A DNA stretch of 64,000 bases from Strongyloides papillosus (Eukaryota; Nematoda; Chromadorea; Rhabditida; Strongyloididae): positions 1,922,001 through 1,986,000 of the forward strand of contig SRSI01000078.1 of the NCBI GenBank assembly GCA_005656395.1, written 5' to 3'. Shown here piece by piece: positions 1 through 12,518 of the stretch (the stretch's first letter is position 1; every line of letters begins with the position of its first letter). The translations under genes and the position numbers were made by a program. The notes beneath the pieces are model-generated. The model ran no database searches. It was not told the origin of the DNA and saw only the letters and a list, made by a program, of their open reading frames with translations.

Positions 1-2814
1 TAAGTTTACACAATATAATTATCATCAGATATTTATTTAAAAAAATTAACAAAAGAAATAATAAAGGATGTTTTTTTATAGTTCTATCAAAATATTGTCT
101 AAAGTTTATCTATCCTTATCACAAATAGAAAAATTTTTAATTGTTGAAGCACGAAAAAAAATTTAATTAATTCAAGTTTTTTTTTCAAAAACTTTACAAC
201 AAAAAATTTTAAGGGAAATGATATTTTTAATAATTCAAAAACAATTCTTTATTCTTTTTAAATAAGAATTATGACTTTTCTATTTGTAAAAAAATGTCAA
301 AATATATAAAACATTATAACTTATATTCAATGATACTATTAAATTATCTCTAATAAAACTTTACTGTCTTGAAAAAATGTTTTTTTTTATAAATTGACAA
401 ATATTATTGCAGCAAATTAACAATTAAAATTATTATTAATCAAATTAAACAATTATTCTTAATGGCGTGATCATTTTTAGTGAATAAACATTTAAAATTT
501 CCATTAAAGTTCATTCCTTTCAATAATTATAACAACTATTTCATATTATTCTATTATAGTTTAATTTTTTAAAAAAAAACGATAGAAAATATGTTATTTT
601 GTACTTAGATGTAATTTGAATTTTTATTTTTTTCTATTTTTTGACATGAAAGTAAAAATGTATTCAGTATTTCTATGTTAAAGTGAAAATTATTTAAATT
701 TAGAGGGTAAATATTTTGAAAAAAAATATTAGTTTTATATTATTATTTTAAATGCAATAAAAATTATGTACTTTTTCTTGATATTTTTTTACTAAAAAAA
801 CACTCTGTGATATAGTTTAAATGACACATACATTAAATTGAGGTGAATTTTTTAATTCTATAATAAACACATTTATAAATTAAAAATTAATTTTATCAAT
901 AAAAATGCAATTAAATATTTTTTGTAATATATTGAAAACAAATTAAAATAATGTTTTTCTAAGAAGTGTTATAGTGCAAAAATGGTGGGAATTTTTTAAA
1001 AATTTGTTGTGGTGAAAATATTTTTATATACAGAGCAACATAGGGAGGTCTTTTCGTCTTTAGTTAACTCGAAAATTCATTAAAATGTATTAAAAAATAA
1101 TAAATTTTCAAAACTGAAGTAAAATATTTAATAAATTGGAATTCAAAATGTACTATTATATAAATGCAATATTTTATTTTAGATTTTTGAACGCTGGAAA
1201 AATGAAGCATCATTTTATTTGAATGAGAATACTATAAAAATTAACAAACTGTAATAAATCACTTTGATTAGAAATTTCCGATTAAAAACATCCTATTCTT
1301 TAAATATCTTTTCTATTTAAATAAAAAAAGCTACTTTTTTGTATAGTCCGATGCTACAAAAATTTCTCCTAAAGATATGTTATTAAAATTTTAAAAGCAA
1401 TAAAGAAAAGTCATAGTTAGCGCTAATTTTTTTTGTAAAAACTCTTGAAGAATGTATAAATAGTCAAAAAATTTATTATTATTGAATTTTGAAAAAAATG
1501 TCTTTAATTTAAATAATTTCTCAAAAGGCTAAAAAATTGAAAATATAGCGTCATAAAGAGAGAGATCTCAAACTATTCATTCGTGGATTTAAATCTGACT
1601 GATCAAACCAACAATCCAATTAAAAATAAAAATTTATCTATAATTTTTTCTAATACTTGACATTTTCAATAAAATATTAATAAATTTAATTTAAAATTGT
1701 TAAGAATTTTTTTTTGCTTTTAGATTTTAATCAAACTTTCAAGAATTATTTTAATCGATCCTAGAAAATATAAAAAAGCATTTTAACTTCTTTAATTTTA
1801 AAAAATATTAGCAGTTAAGTTTTTTTTTACTTCTTTTCAATCTGTTATTATACAAATCAAAAATTATTCATGTCTATATTAAGTACTTTAAAATAAAAAT
1901 ACAATTAACCAGTAATTTACGTTTAGCACACACAAAGTGATAATGCACAAAAAAAATTAATATTTGAAACATCTAAGTAAAACATCATTTATAGTGATAT
2001 TGAAACGTAAATGAATATAAAATATTTTTACATATTAATACTTTTGTGCGCTGCTGTAGATAGTAAAAAATAATCCAAGAAGCTAGTGTATACATATAAG
2101 TTTACATAACCTTTTAAAAGAAATGAAAGGAACTTGTGTGATTTTTTAACAGACATATAAGTATAAGGCAATTTCTTATATTCTAACTACAATTTCTTTT
2201 CATCTGCATAAATATTGATCTTTAAACAATTTACTTGATAGATTGTAGTTTGTACTTGTTAAAGTAGATAAAAGATTTTTTTTTCTAAGAAAACTTTTGA
2301 AAGTATAATTATTTTTTTTAATTTCCTACAATTCCTTATTATAATATATTACAAGTCAAATTTAATAATCTTATAAGTTCATGGAAATAATTGTTATTAT
2401 CGTTTTCTAAAAAATTTGACAAATAGTTTTTATAAAATACTTTTTATGTTTAAGATGAAATTGTCTTAAAACATACTTTGGTTTAATATATACATAAAAA
2501 AAATTGTAAGTTAAAATGTGCTCAGTCACCAATAATGCCTTTTCTTATTCTAGATACATTGACATAACAGAAAGATACAGTTCATTTTAGTAGTGTTATA
2601 TGCAATATCAAGTAAATTTTCTTTGATATATTGATAAAATTTTAATATAAATACATTATAAAATGGTGGTGCGATAGTTGGTTATTTTATCAATGGTGGT
2701 TGATAATGTATATAATGAACTGTGTGCTATTTTATTTTAATTTTCTTTTTACAACTAAGATCTTACGTGTTGATATTTTCATGTAACCAAATATTTTTTT
2801 ATTTTTTTTTTAAG
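1..2814. other. gene-free A+T-rich flank upstream of TECR
   Basis: No convincing coding stretch is seen on either strand. The DNA is homopolymer-rich A/T. A short, less A+T-biased patch lies near 1030-1075 with no recognisable RNA gene or ORF. The last bases (2800-2814) are a T-run ending in AAG, a good 3' splice acceptor 16 nt before the TECR start codon, as expected for spliced-leader trans-splicing. No tRNA or rRNA signature was recognised. Confidence 0.5.
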
Positions 2815-2830
2815 GATACGTTGAATCAAA

Positions 2831-3782
2831 ATGGTTAAAGTTGAAATATTAAAAGTATCTTCAAAGGATAATCATGGAGTAACTGTTGATGTTGTAAGTT
2901 GCTTGAAACGGGCTTTAATAATTAATAATAATTTTTAAGAGTAATGAATCAACTATTGGTGATGTTAAAAAAGCTTATAGTAAAGCAGCTAATGTTCAAC
3001 TTGAGAGAATTGCTTTAAGAAATGAAATTAAGGGAAAAAATATAAAAGATGATGTTAAGATTGATACTTTTGCTAGCAGACAATTTTTCTTTCGTGATCT
3101 TGGCCCACAAATTCCATGGAAGACAGTTTTTCTCCTTGAATATGCTGGACCATTCTTTATTTATCCAATCTTCTTCCTTCGTCCATCATTTATCTATGGT
3201 GGTGGAGCTAGTGACGCTCCTGTAGAATGTTCTGTTAAGCTTGCCCTCCTCTGTTCAACATTCCACTATGGAAAACGTCTTTTTGAAACTCAATTTATAC
3301 ATAGATTCAGTAATGGAACTATGCCACAATTTAATCTTTTTAAAAACTGTGGATATTACTGGGGATTCTGTGCTTTTATGGCTTACTTTATCAATCATCC
3401 ATTATACACTGCACCAACATTTGGTAAATTTCAAGTATATTTAGGATTAACATTATTTATTCTCTCTGAACTTGGAAATCTTTCAATTCACATTCTTCTT
3501 CGTAATTTACGTCCTGAAGGAAGTAAAGTTAGAAAAATCCCAAAACCTGATGGAAATCCATTTACACTCCTTTTTAATTACGTTTCATGTCCAAATTATT
3601 CTTATGAATTTTATTCATGGATTGGATTTTCTATTATGACTCAATCTCTTCCTTCTGTTATATTTACTGTTGCTGGATTTATTCAAATGTCAATATGGGC
3701 TCTTCAAAAACACCGTAATTATAAAAAAGAATTCTCTGATTATCCAAAGAAGCGCAAAGCCATTATTCCATATCTTCTTTAA
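2831..3782 (+). CDS. very-long-chain enoyl-CoA reductase (TECR/Tsc13 family)
   Basis: Exons 2831-2893 and 2940-3782 are split by a 46-nt GT..AG intron and give 301 aa, close to the usual ~308. The enzyme carries out the last step of the ER fatty-acid elongation cycle, reducing trans-2-enoyl-CoA with NADPH. The N-terminal ~80 residues (MVKVEILKVSSK..) look like the ubiquitin-like TECR domain. A multi-pass membrane region with the C-terminal steroid 5-alpha-reductase-type domain follows. Family hallmarks read directly: FIHRFSNGTMP, KNCGYYWGF, INHPLYTAP, LRPEGSK, PNYSYEFYSWIGF, and a C-terminus rich in basic residues ending IIPYLL. The ATG is chosen because it sits 16 nt after a polypyrimidine-AAG acceptor and begins the conserved N-terminus. 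A poly(A) signal AATAAA lies at about 3840. The gene converges on the transporter, with 109 bp between stop codons. Confidence 0.95.
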
Positions 3783-3891
3783 TCATTCTTTATAGAGAAT
3801 ATCATTATTAGTAATACTTATAAAAATGTTAGAAAATTAAATAAAATTCATTATAACAGTCATAAATATCTTTTATTAGTATGAATATTTC

Positions 3892-5818
3892 TTAAAAAAA
3901 ATTTTTTAGTATATTAAGAAGAGAATGGAAAATGAGTGAATATATAATTATTTGCAATAATAAAATAAATATATTGTTTTCTTTTTTGATGATAATAAAC
4001 CGTGCGCATTTTTTTAATCCATTAAATTTCGGAATGGATAATTTTTTATTTTGAATTTTTACATAAATTTCATGGAAAGTGGCATTACACGTTTCAGGAA
4101 CAATACTTTGCACTATAATTATGTAGAATATATTTATTACACAGAATGGTAATAAAACATAATGAATCCCATACTTGTTTAAAATTGTTAATATATACGA
4201 TGAAACAAAACCTCCAAATAAATTCTGATAAAATTGTTAACTAATATGAGAAATAAATTAAAACACTTACCTGAGTTATACCAACAAAGGCTGTACCTAA
4301 TACACGATCATTTTGACGAAATAATTCTGGTACAATTGTATAAGCACTTTCACTTGCTACAGCCGCTGTTATTAAATCCAATGATGCAATCACTGGCATC
4401 CAAAACTTCATACTATGTTTACTTATAAAGCCATTCTTTAATAATAAGCAAGTGGATGCAAAAAGTGATATTATGATACTTCCTATTGTTGGAACAACTA
4501 GTAGTTTCTTTCTTTTAAAATTTTCAAAAAAGAATAATAAGCCAATACTTACTATGGCTTGTGGAATTGACATATAAACAGATGCATTCATAGCAGACTT
4601 TGAAGATAAACCAACAGCTTGAAATACATTTGTTGAATAATACATCCACAACTAAATATAATTTAAATAAATATAAAAATACTATTTAAAAATTTACCCA
4701 ATCATTTACATGAACAAATGTTTGAACAAATGTTGCTATCATTAATGGTTTTAAAAATGCACGAGAATTAAATTTAGATTTTAAATATTGATAAAAAGTT
4801 TGTGATGAAAATTGTGTAGTGATATTCATTTCAAGGAGTGAACTATCACTACTTGTATCTTCATCAGAATTATAGATAGATTTTTTTTCATGAACTTTCA
4901 TCTCACCAATTTCATTTTTTATTTCTTTAAGTGATATAGGTACATCTAGTGGATGTTGATAAAATCTTAGTGATTTTTCACATTCTATTATGTCACCAAT
5001 TTCATAAAGATATCTGGGTGAGTCTGGTGCTATATAGATACATACTAAGGCGGGAATTAATATTAATGCTGGTAAAAATAATGAATATTGCCAAAGTTTT
5101 GCTGTCCCTAAAAATGCTTTTAATGATATTGTCATCCCAAATAACTCTCCAATACATGCCCACACAGTCTACAAGAAAAAAAATTAAACAAAAATTTCAA
5201 TGAAATATCATATATATAAATATATATTCATACCAATGTTGCAAGTAATGTACCACGATTTTGTTTTGATGGTACTTCAGCTATCATAACACTTCCAATA
5301 ACTTGTGCCAAACCAGATCCAATACCATTCAAGAATCTTCCAAAGACAGCAAGATATAAGCCAAAGTGACCATGTTTTATGAATGCTGATAGAATTGCTC
5401 CAATAAGACACAAAAGTGTTGCCCAAAACATAGGCCATTTCCTACTAAATTTATTTGAAATAAGAATTGTTAAGATGCAACCAACTGCTAAACCATAAAT
5501 ACGTGCAGAAACAATATGTTCCCAGTAAATATAACCTTTATTTCGAGATTTTAACATTTTTTTTAAGTATGGTAGTGCAGATGGAAGAATATTATCAGCT
5601 ACACTATCCAACGAATACATAAACATTGAACTAACTCCAACAGATAACACAACAGCATATAAACGGAAGTATAACTTTAACGAATACATACTTGATATAA
5701 TAGAAATATTTTTGCGACAATTTGATGTTTTAATTTTTGTAAATATTTTATTTTGTTTTAAAGATGATGATAAATAATGTAAAATATTACTACTTTCCTT
5801 TTTAGCATCACCTGTCAT
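3892..5818 (-). CDS. SLC2/GLUT-type sugar transporter (major facilitator superfamily)
   Basis: Four exons on the minus strand: 5818-5234, 5168-4698, 4651-4271 and 4224-3892, with introns of 65, 46 and 46 nt, all in phase 0, giving 589 aa. The protein is a 12-helix-type membrane carrier, probably for hexoses or related sugars. Signatures read directly: GRFLNGIGSGLAQ with IAEVPSKQNRGTL in the first half, the PDSPRYLYE loop, the helix-7 LWMYYSTNVFQAVG stretch comparable to the GLUT YYST motif, VPELFRQNDRVLGTAFVG, and a final VPETCNATFHEIY like the GLUT PETKGxTFxEI box. The central cytoplasmic loop is long and acidic/serine-rich (near SDEDTSSDSS). The start ATG at 5818 is the first in-frame one; a possible splice acceptor (TTTCTAG) lies just upstream, so it may be trans-spliced. 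The substrate cannot be told from sequence. Confidence 0.88.
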
Positions 5819-7621
5819 CAAGCTTTGTTTCTCTTGTATACATATATTTCTAGAAATTATTCAAAAAAAAGATATTTAATGTTAAAAATTTTATAAAATA
5901 AAAAATTCCAAACTTACAGAGTTGACATCGTTAAAGGCAAAAATATCAAAAATTATTAGTAAATATTTTTAAATAGTTATCATTTATAAAACTTTTTTGT
6001 TATTTGAAGAATTATTGTTAATAATCGTTTTATACTATAATCATTAACACACGTTAGTTATTAATATAATGCTTCTCCTAGAAAATATTGGAAATTTAAC
6101 TGAAATTAAAATTTTTCTAGATAATTATTCTCTAAAATTTATTCTAAAAAAGCAGATAAATTTTAATGATCTTGAAGGAATAAAATGTATTAACTAAATA
6201 GGTATGTAAAATAATTTATATATAATATATGTGTGCTTGTGAACACATGGTATATTAATAATATTACGGGAGGCAATTGCAAAAATTAATATTTTTTAAA
6301 ATAATATAAATAAAACATTTTTAATTGAATAGTTTAGTTTAAGCGAAAGATATAAATATTTAGTACATTAACACTATAGGTAAATAAATGGTAATATTTA
6401 TAAAAAGGAATGACATTATAAAAATGTTGTTCTCTTTCATACATTTATATGAATGCCTAAAAATTATTCATCATTTTTGTAATTCATTTTAATGGTATTT
6501 TAGATTTAAATAAATTTTTCTATCCATTTTTAACTAAATCGGGCAACTTATTGGTTAGACAAAATGCTCCGAGAAAAGGCGTGAATAGTTAAAGTTTTAA
6601 AAACTTTAAACAATATATAATATATACATTTGATCCACAGATGATAGTTTTTAGATTTAGTGAATGATAAACAATTCATTTAATGTGTAACAATAAGGGA
6701 AATTTTAATAACTAATGAAAGATCAGTTAACTTTTATATAAGAATTTAAAATCATATGTAGTTAATTTTGATACTTATCTGTTTGTTATTAACAAGTAAA
6801 TTTATTAAAATCTTTTTCATTTATACATTGTAATATAATATAAACAAAGCAAAAAAACCTACAAATTTTAACGTAAATGTTGATAAAAAAGTTTTACTCT
6901 TTAGATTATTTTAAAAAATTTTATTAAATATGTATTTTTAGAAATTATATGCATTATTGAATAAGTTTTAAATGAATGAAAACTTTTTTTTTAAAATAAT
7001 TACATAATATTTAAAAAAAAACTTTTGTACTTTTGCTGTTATATAAATGACAACAAATGTGTTAAAATTTCCAATACTTTTATTTTTATTAGATATATAA
7101 ATCAACAAGATATTTGATGGATGATCAAATAAATAACATTAATTCATATTTCATAATAATTTTAACATTGTTTGTTAGTCATTGATTCTTTATAAAATGT
7201 AAACTTTTATTTATTATAGTATTTTAAAAACTATAAATCAAAACAAATACCTTTTTGGTTTTTTATGTGCATGAAACAATAAAAATAAGAAATTTCAATT
7301 AATAGGAAAAAGACGATAATGTTTAAAGATTTATAATCTTATTATAATTACTACTATTACAAAATTTTGTTATCAATAAAAGATATTACTTTTATCAATA
7401 TATTATTATCATGCATTAATTAAAATCAATTGGTACAAAATAGTAAAATGACTCTAATGTTAAGAAAGAAAAAGGTAATAACGGTATTAGAAAAAAATTT
7501 GCTAATAGGATCATAATCTATATTCATTTATCAAAATACTTCATTAATAACTAATAATTTTTAAGTCTATAAATTACACTATTTTATATTATTTTATTAA
7601 CATAAACCTTTATTTTTATAG
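5819..7621. other. intergenic region
   Basis: About 1.8 kb between divergent genes (transporter on minus, orphan membrane protein on plus), so it should hold both promoters. No ORF with coding character is seen. A slightly less A+T-rich patch lies at about 6535-6600, followed by a short palindrome of the form AAAGTTTTAAAAACTTT. No RNA gene was recognised. Confidence 0.45.
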
Positions 7622-7623
7622 AA

Positions 7624-8582
7624 ATGGATTCTAATTTTGAGGCAAAAAAAAGACAAGATACTATTATAGAAGATGATAATATTTCTATAGTTCATTATAC
7701 AAGTTTTAAAAAAATTGTATGTCTTATCATAAAATAATATTTAGTAACAAAAAAATTTATAGTTTTGTTCAATATTAATTCGTTTGGTGTTAGCAGCTAT
7801 CTTTCTTGGGATAGCAGTTGCAGCATTAATTTATGCATTCAGTAGTTGTAAGTAAATTGAATTAGCTTCCATTTTTATTTGTATTTTTAGCTGAAAAAAA
7901 TAGGGAAAGTAATCACGGCCCAAATATACCTGGTGAAACATATTCAATGTACATATCTCAAAATTGTTCAAATGGTTATATGAGAATAGAAGAAAAAATA
8001 CCAAAGGCAAATTCAAATGACTCCCAACAATTTAAAGTTACCAAAATTGGTTCATCATGGCATCAGGACGATATAAAAAAAAGAATTGTACATAGAATTG
8101 GACTTGAGAGTGATGATTGGATGTATACATATTTTGTTTTCAAAGATCATGCTTATCTTGATGAGCCAGGAAAGTGCACAAAAGTTAATAATGTTACGTA
8201 TGATAGTTATATTAAAAATATGGGATTACTTGATATGAGAAAAATAGAAGATAGTGTTGGTATTCATGATGGAAAGCAAATTATTGAAACATTAGAATAT
8301 GAAATTACTCCACCATTAAGTGTCTTATATAATGATACTCATCCAACTGTTTCAACATTGTATTTAGATGAAAACACATGTAAGCTTCTTCTAATATATA
8401 ATTTTATTAATTTTTATAATTCTAAAAAAATATTTTAAGATGCGTCACTAAGATGGGACTTGCGTTTTTATGAAAGATCTTCATCGTCTTTACTAAATAG
8501 TGTTAATTTTTATTTCCTTAATATGGAACAAGGACCACAAGATGATAATATTTTTTATCAATACTCTGACAATTGTAACTAA
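7624..8582 (+). CDS. orphan type II single-pass membrane protein, 269 aa
   Basis: Exons 7624-7716, 7763-7847, 7891-8379 and 8440-8582 (introns 46, 43, 60 nt) join in frame. I do not recognise the family. The layout is a 31-residue N-terminal tail, acidic near its end (EDDNIS), one hydrophobic helix in exon 2 (around LVLAAIFLGIAVAALIYAF), then about 205 residues that should be extracytoplasmic. The tail has no signal peptide, so type II topology is inferred. The outer part has few cysteines (SQNCSNGYM, PGKCTK and a final DNCN) and several N-glycosylation sequons (for example NCS, NDS, NVT, NDT). The ATG sits 2 nt after a TTTTTATAG acceptor, which fixes the start and suggests trans-splicing. 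Intron phases and uninterrupted frames make it a real gene; function unknown. Confidence 0.75.
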
Positions 8583-8975
8583 TATTATTTTTAAAGTATA
8601 AAAAAAGGAAAGTTTTAAAATAAATTAATTGATGTGAAAAGTAATACTTTATATAAAATTATGTGTTTATATATTGTCAAATATTGGTTAAATTTTCCTA
8701 TTAAAAATTTTAACATATATTTATTTAAATATTAGATTTTCAATATCTATAGAAAATAATTGTTAATTCAGTAGTATTTTAAATAAAAGAGTAGTTGATT
8801 TATAGAATATCTACATAAAAGTATGCTCTTAAAATTATTACTATCACTGTGCTTACCTTAACATTTTATGTATATGACAACAAGTTTATAAATTTAGAAT
8901 TTTCTAAACTATTTTGTTTAATAAAGAAAAGAAAATATTGTATTATTTAGAATGCTTTAAATTACAAAAAGAGAT
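8583..8975. other. intergenic region
   Basis: About 390 bp of A+T-rich DNA between two same-strand genes. Nothing recognisable apart from possible poly(A) signals. Confidence 0.4.
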
Positions 8976-10320
8976 ATGCATAAACTCTTATTATATCTAC
9001 ATTATTATTTATTTTTATTATTAATTATATTATCTACTTTTGGTAGTAATTTTTTTATTAAACCACAAACAATATATCAATGTTCGCAAAACAATTCTAA
9101 TCCTATTATATTAACTAATCAAATTAATCAGTTTTGTAGACAGTCATCTGATTGTCCAAGTGGGTATGTTTGGATATTTTTATATCATTAAATAATACAT
9201 TTTTTCAAATTCCTTTAGATCATCATGTATGGAAACATTAAATTATCCACAAATTAAAATTTGCTGTACATCTACTTTAAAAGCATCATGTCCATCAAAT
9301 TACTTACCAGTTTTAGATTTAAATGGACAATATATTTATTGTTCGATGACGAATGATAATGTATGTGTTAGTGGAAGCCAATGCTTACAATCCCCTACAG
9401 AATCAATGGTCTATCTTTGCTGCAAATCAACAACTCCACCAACTATATGTCCAAATAATCAAGATGCTTTAATTACTGATGGTCAATTAGAAATGTGTAA
9501 TGGACCAGAAAATAGTTGTTCAAGTAGTGGATATACTTGTCAATACTCAACAACAATAAATAATTGGGTTTGTTGTGGTAAAAGTAAAGTACAAAATCCT
9601 ATATGTAGAAATGGTCAATTACCATACTCTCCAAATCCTGGAGAATTATATACATGTGAAACAGAATTAATGTGTCCGGTCGGTTATTCTTGTGAACAAT
9701 CAACAGATCCTTCTGTAAATGTATGTTGTTCTAGTATTATTCTAACTACAACAACAATACCTATATCAAATATAACAACAACTACTACAACAACTACCAC
9801 AACAACAACATCACAATTATCATTAACTTGCCCAAAAAATTGGAATCCTTATCGTTATACATTAGGTAAATATCATTTTTGTAATTCCGCATCAGATACT
9901 ACAACATGCCCATTTGGATATAGTTGTGTACCATCAAATATTATTAATATTTTCATTTGTTGTCGTTATTCAATGTCTTTTGAGTGTACAAAAAAAAATT
10001 CAACATTACTTTTAAATAATCAACCACGTTTATGCTCTAAGTCACTACTCAATTCTTGTCCATTTGATTATGATTGTCTTCCTAGTACAAATGTAAGCTA
10101 AAAAAATAAAAATATTTATAAGTTCATTTTGTAGAGTAATATAAATATTTGCTGTAAAAAAGAAATGACTTTAGAATGTAAAAATGGTAAAAATATGGGG
10201 TTGATAAATGGGAATCCTCAATATTGTTCAAATTATGGTTACCAAGATACTTGTAAATTTGGATACATTTGTAGTAACAGTACAATAGAAGGTTTATATG
10301 TCTGTTGTTATGTTTTGTAG
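8976..10320 (+). CDS. secreted cysteine-rich protein with lustrin-type repeats, 415 aa
   Basis: Exons 8976-9163, 9219-10092 and 10135-10320 (introns 55 and 42 nt) join in frame. A strong signal peptide (LLLYLHYYLFLLLIILSTFG) is followed by about seven repeats with the rhythm C-P-x(n)-C-x(n)-C-P-x-G/D-Y-x-C-x(n)-CC, as in the nematode lustrin cysteine-rich domain; examples are ICCTSTLKASCPSNY, CPVGYSCEQS and CPFGYSC..CC. A threonine-rich linker (about 9747-9810, mostly ACA/ACT codons) separates the first repeats from the last three and is a likely O-glycosylation spacer. There is no membrane anchor after the signal peptide, so it is probably secreted, perhaps into cuticle or other matrix (inference). 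Exon 3 carries the last repeat. The downstream neighbour is another secreted cysteine-rich protein of a different fold. Confidence 0.85.
9747..9810 (+). repeat. threonine-codon (ACN) simple repeat inside CDS
   Basis: A run of ACA/ACT/ACC codons encodes a poly-Thr linker between lustrin-type repeats. It is likely variable in length between individuals. Confidence 0.7.
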
Positions 10321-10797
10321 AATTAAAAAGTAATTTTTTGGTACTGTTTATTGTTAATTTAAAATGTATATTTGTATAATCATAATATGAATTATTAATA
10401 TTCTTAATATATGATTTATTTTAAAAAAAATTAAACTAATATTTGATATATTTGTAATTGATTAATAAATATTAACTCATCATTTCTTTTTGATTTCTTT
10501 TAATATCTTTTATAATATATATTTATATACATACATTATTTGTACACCTAGCTAAACGATCAAAACATATTATTTAAAAATTTTTAAAACATTCACGTTA
10601 TGGTCAAAAAGCAAATTTTTAAACTAATTCTTATAAAATACTTTGTCAAAAATGTCAATAAAGTTATTTAAAAAAGATTATTGACAGATATGGATGTGAA
10701 TTATGTTATAAAAACTATATAAACATTTATTGTCTTAAGATTTTACTATAAAAGAAAACCATAAAATTTATAATTTTATTTTTCCTTTGTTTTTGAT
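10321..10797. other. intergenic region
   Basis: About 480 bp between the lustrin-type and EGF-type genes. A+T-rich, with no ORF. It should contain the promoter of the EGF-repeat gene; no particular site was recognised. Confidence 0.4.
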
Positions 10798-11827
10798 ATG
10801 ACGCTCTTTGATATCTTTTATATTACCTTCTTATTAGCTTATCTCTCAAGAAGTTTTATTAAATGTGATATGTCGTGTGATAGGACTGATTGCTCAAATC
10901 ATGGTAATTGTATAGGTAGTAAATCACTTCCTTTATGTATTTGTGATATCAATTTTATTGGATTGAGATGCGAAACAAACTTAATTACTGGCAAAAATGA
11001 TAATTTGTTACCAATAAATGATTTATCAATTTGCCTTTCAAGTCAATGTAGTAATCAAGGAGCATGTATTGGAACTGTCTCCAAATTTGTTTGTTTATGT
11101 TATCCTGGATTTACTGGAAGAACATGCACTGAAAAATCTACAGGTACAAGTAAGTTAAATATCTATATGCATAAAATGTTTAATTTTAGTAATTACCGAT
11201 TCATCTGGTTCTGGACTTACAATTCCATGTACATCATCAGATTGTAACAATAATGGTGTATGCGTTGGAACTAAAGGAGCTTATAGTTGTATTTGTAAAT
11301 TAGGATTTTTAGGCAAACGTTGTCAAACTGCACCCTATGCTTTATGTGATTCAAAACAATGTAATAATAATGGATTATGTTTAGGAACAATAGATTCATA
11401 TGTTTGCGCATGTAATTTAGGATATTCTGGAGAAAAATGTGCTACAGTAAGGGAAAGTTTATGTGATGAGAAGGATTGTAATAATGCAGGAATTTGTATG
11501 GGAACAAAAAGTAGTTTCATTTGTCTTTGTAGTATTGGTTATAGTGGAAAAAGATGTGAAACTGTAAGTAACACTGGGACAACATTAGATTCTGCTTTTT
11601 GTACAATGAAAGATTGTAATGGTAATGGAATATGTTTTGGAAGCAAAATTACTTCAACATGTTTATGTAAATTAGGATATCAAGGATTACGTTGTGAAAT
11701 TGAACCAATGTGTAATTCAGCTTTACAGTGTAACAATAATGGGATCTGTATTGGAACCTCAAAAAATGCAATTTGTTTATGTAATCTAAATTATTCTGGC
11801 ACCAATTGTCAAACTAAAATGTTTTAA
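10798..11827 (+). CDS. secreted protein of seven EGF-like repeats, 329 aa
   Basis: Exons 10798-11149 and 11190-11827 (40-nt intron) join in frame. The N-terminus is hydrophobic (MTLFDIFYITFLLAYLSRSF) and acts as a signal peptide. Seven EGF-like modules follow, each with six cysteines in the pattern C-x(4-5)-C-x-N-x-G-x-C-x-G-x(6-8)-C-x-C-x(4)-[YF]-x-G-x-x-C. They begin at SCDRTDCSNHG, ICLSSQCSNQG, PCTSSDCNNNG, LCDSKQCNNNG, LCDEKDCNNAG, FCTMKDCNGNG and MCNSALQCNNNG. Repeats 3-7 are closely alike, so recent duplication is likely. No transmembrane segment, GPI signal or other domain is seen, so it is probably secreted. A second in-frame donor 6 nt upstream (ACAG/GTACAA) would delete two residues between repeats 2 and 3. 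Role unknown; such proteins occur in nematode matrix and secretions. Confidence 0.87.
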
Positions 11828-12326
11828 GATTTAAATACTTATAAAAATGAGCTCTAATAATAAAAAGTAAGTAAATGTATTTTTATAACTTTTTTAATTT
11901 ACTACTTTATAATTGACAAATAAATTATTAATCTTATATTTTTCCATTTCCCAGAATATATTAAGTGAGGGGTTCGACACTTGATCAATTAAATGATATC
12001 AGAAATAATCTCATTCAATGATTTCATATACTTATGATTATTAATATATCATATAATTCTCTATAACAAAACTGATTTCTTCTAAATAATTACATTTTTT
12101 TGATAATTTTTTATTCATTTATTTTCTTACGAGTTATGGAAAAATTTATCGAAAATATATATGAATTTCTAGATTAATTTTTTTGAATAAATGTATTGCT
12201 TAACTATAATGTGATTCAAATTCGGCCAATAATTATGAAAATTTACAATTCTCAGTTAACCATAAAATTATGTAAAGACATGTATGCTTATTTCACTAAT
12301 ATTTTGTTTTGTTAATATGCAAAATA

Positions 12327-12518
12327 ATGAACAATAACATAGAGATTGCTTGTAGTGATCACTATGCAAAAGACCCATCGAATGAGAGCTTTGATATTTA
12401 CAGTTCTATTGTAAGTGGTATTTCAGAGGAACATGGATCAGTTTATCATTGTAAGGATAATGACATTGTAACCTTTACTCTGAACAAGGATAATGAAACA
12501 GAAAATCCGAATGGCTGA
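12327..12518 (+). CDS. possible small acidic ORF, 63 aa
   Basis: An ATG ORF (MNNNIEIACSDHYAKDP.., ending NETENPNG) that is visibly less A+T-biased than its surroundings and rich in D, E, N and S. It has no signal peptide, no recognisable domain and no clear splice sites. It could be a small lineage-specific gene, a fragment of a decayed gene, or chance. Confidence 0.25.
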   Translation: MNNNIEIACSDHYAKDPSNESFDIYSSIVSGISEEHGSVYHCKDNDIVTFTLNKDNETENPNG

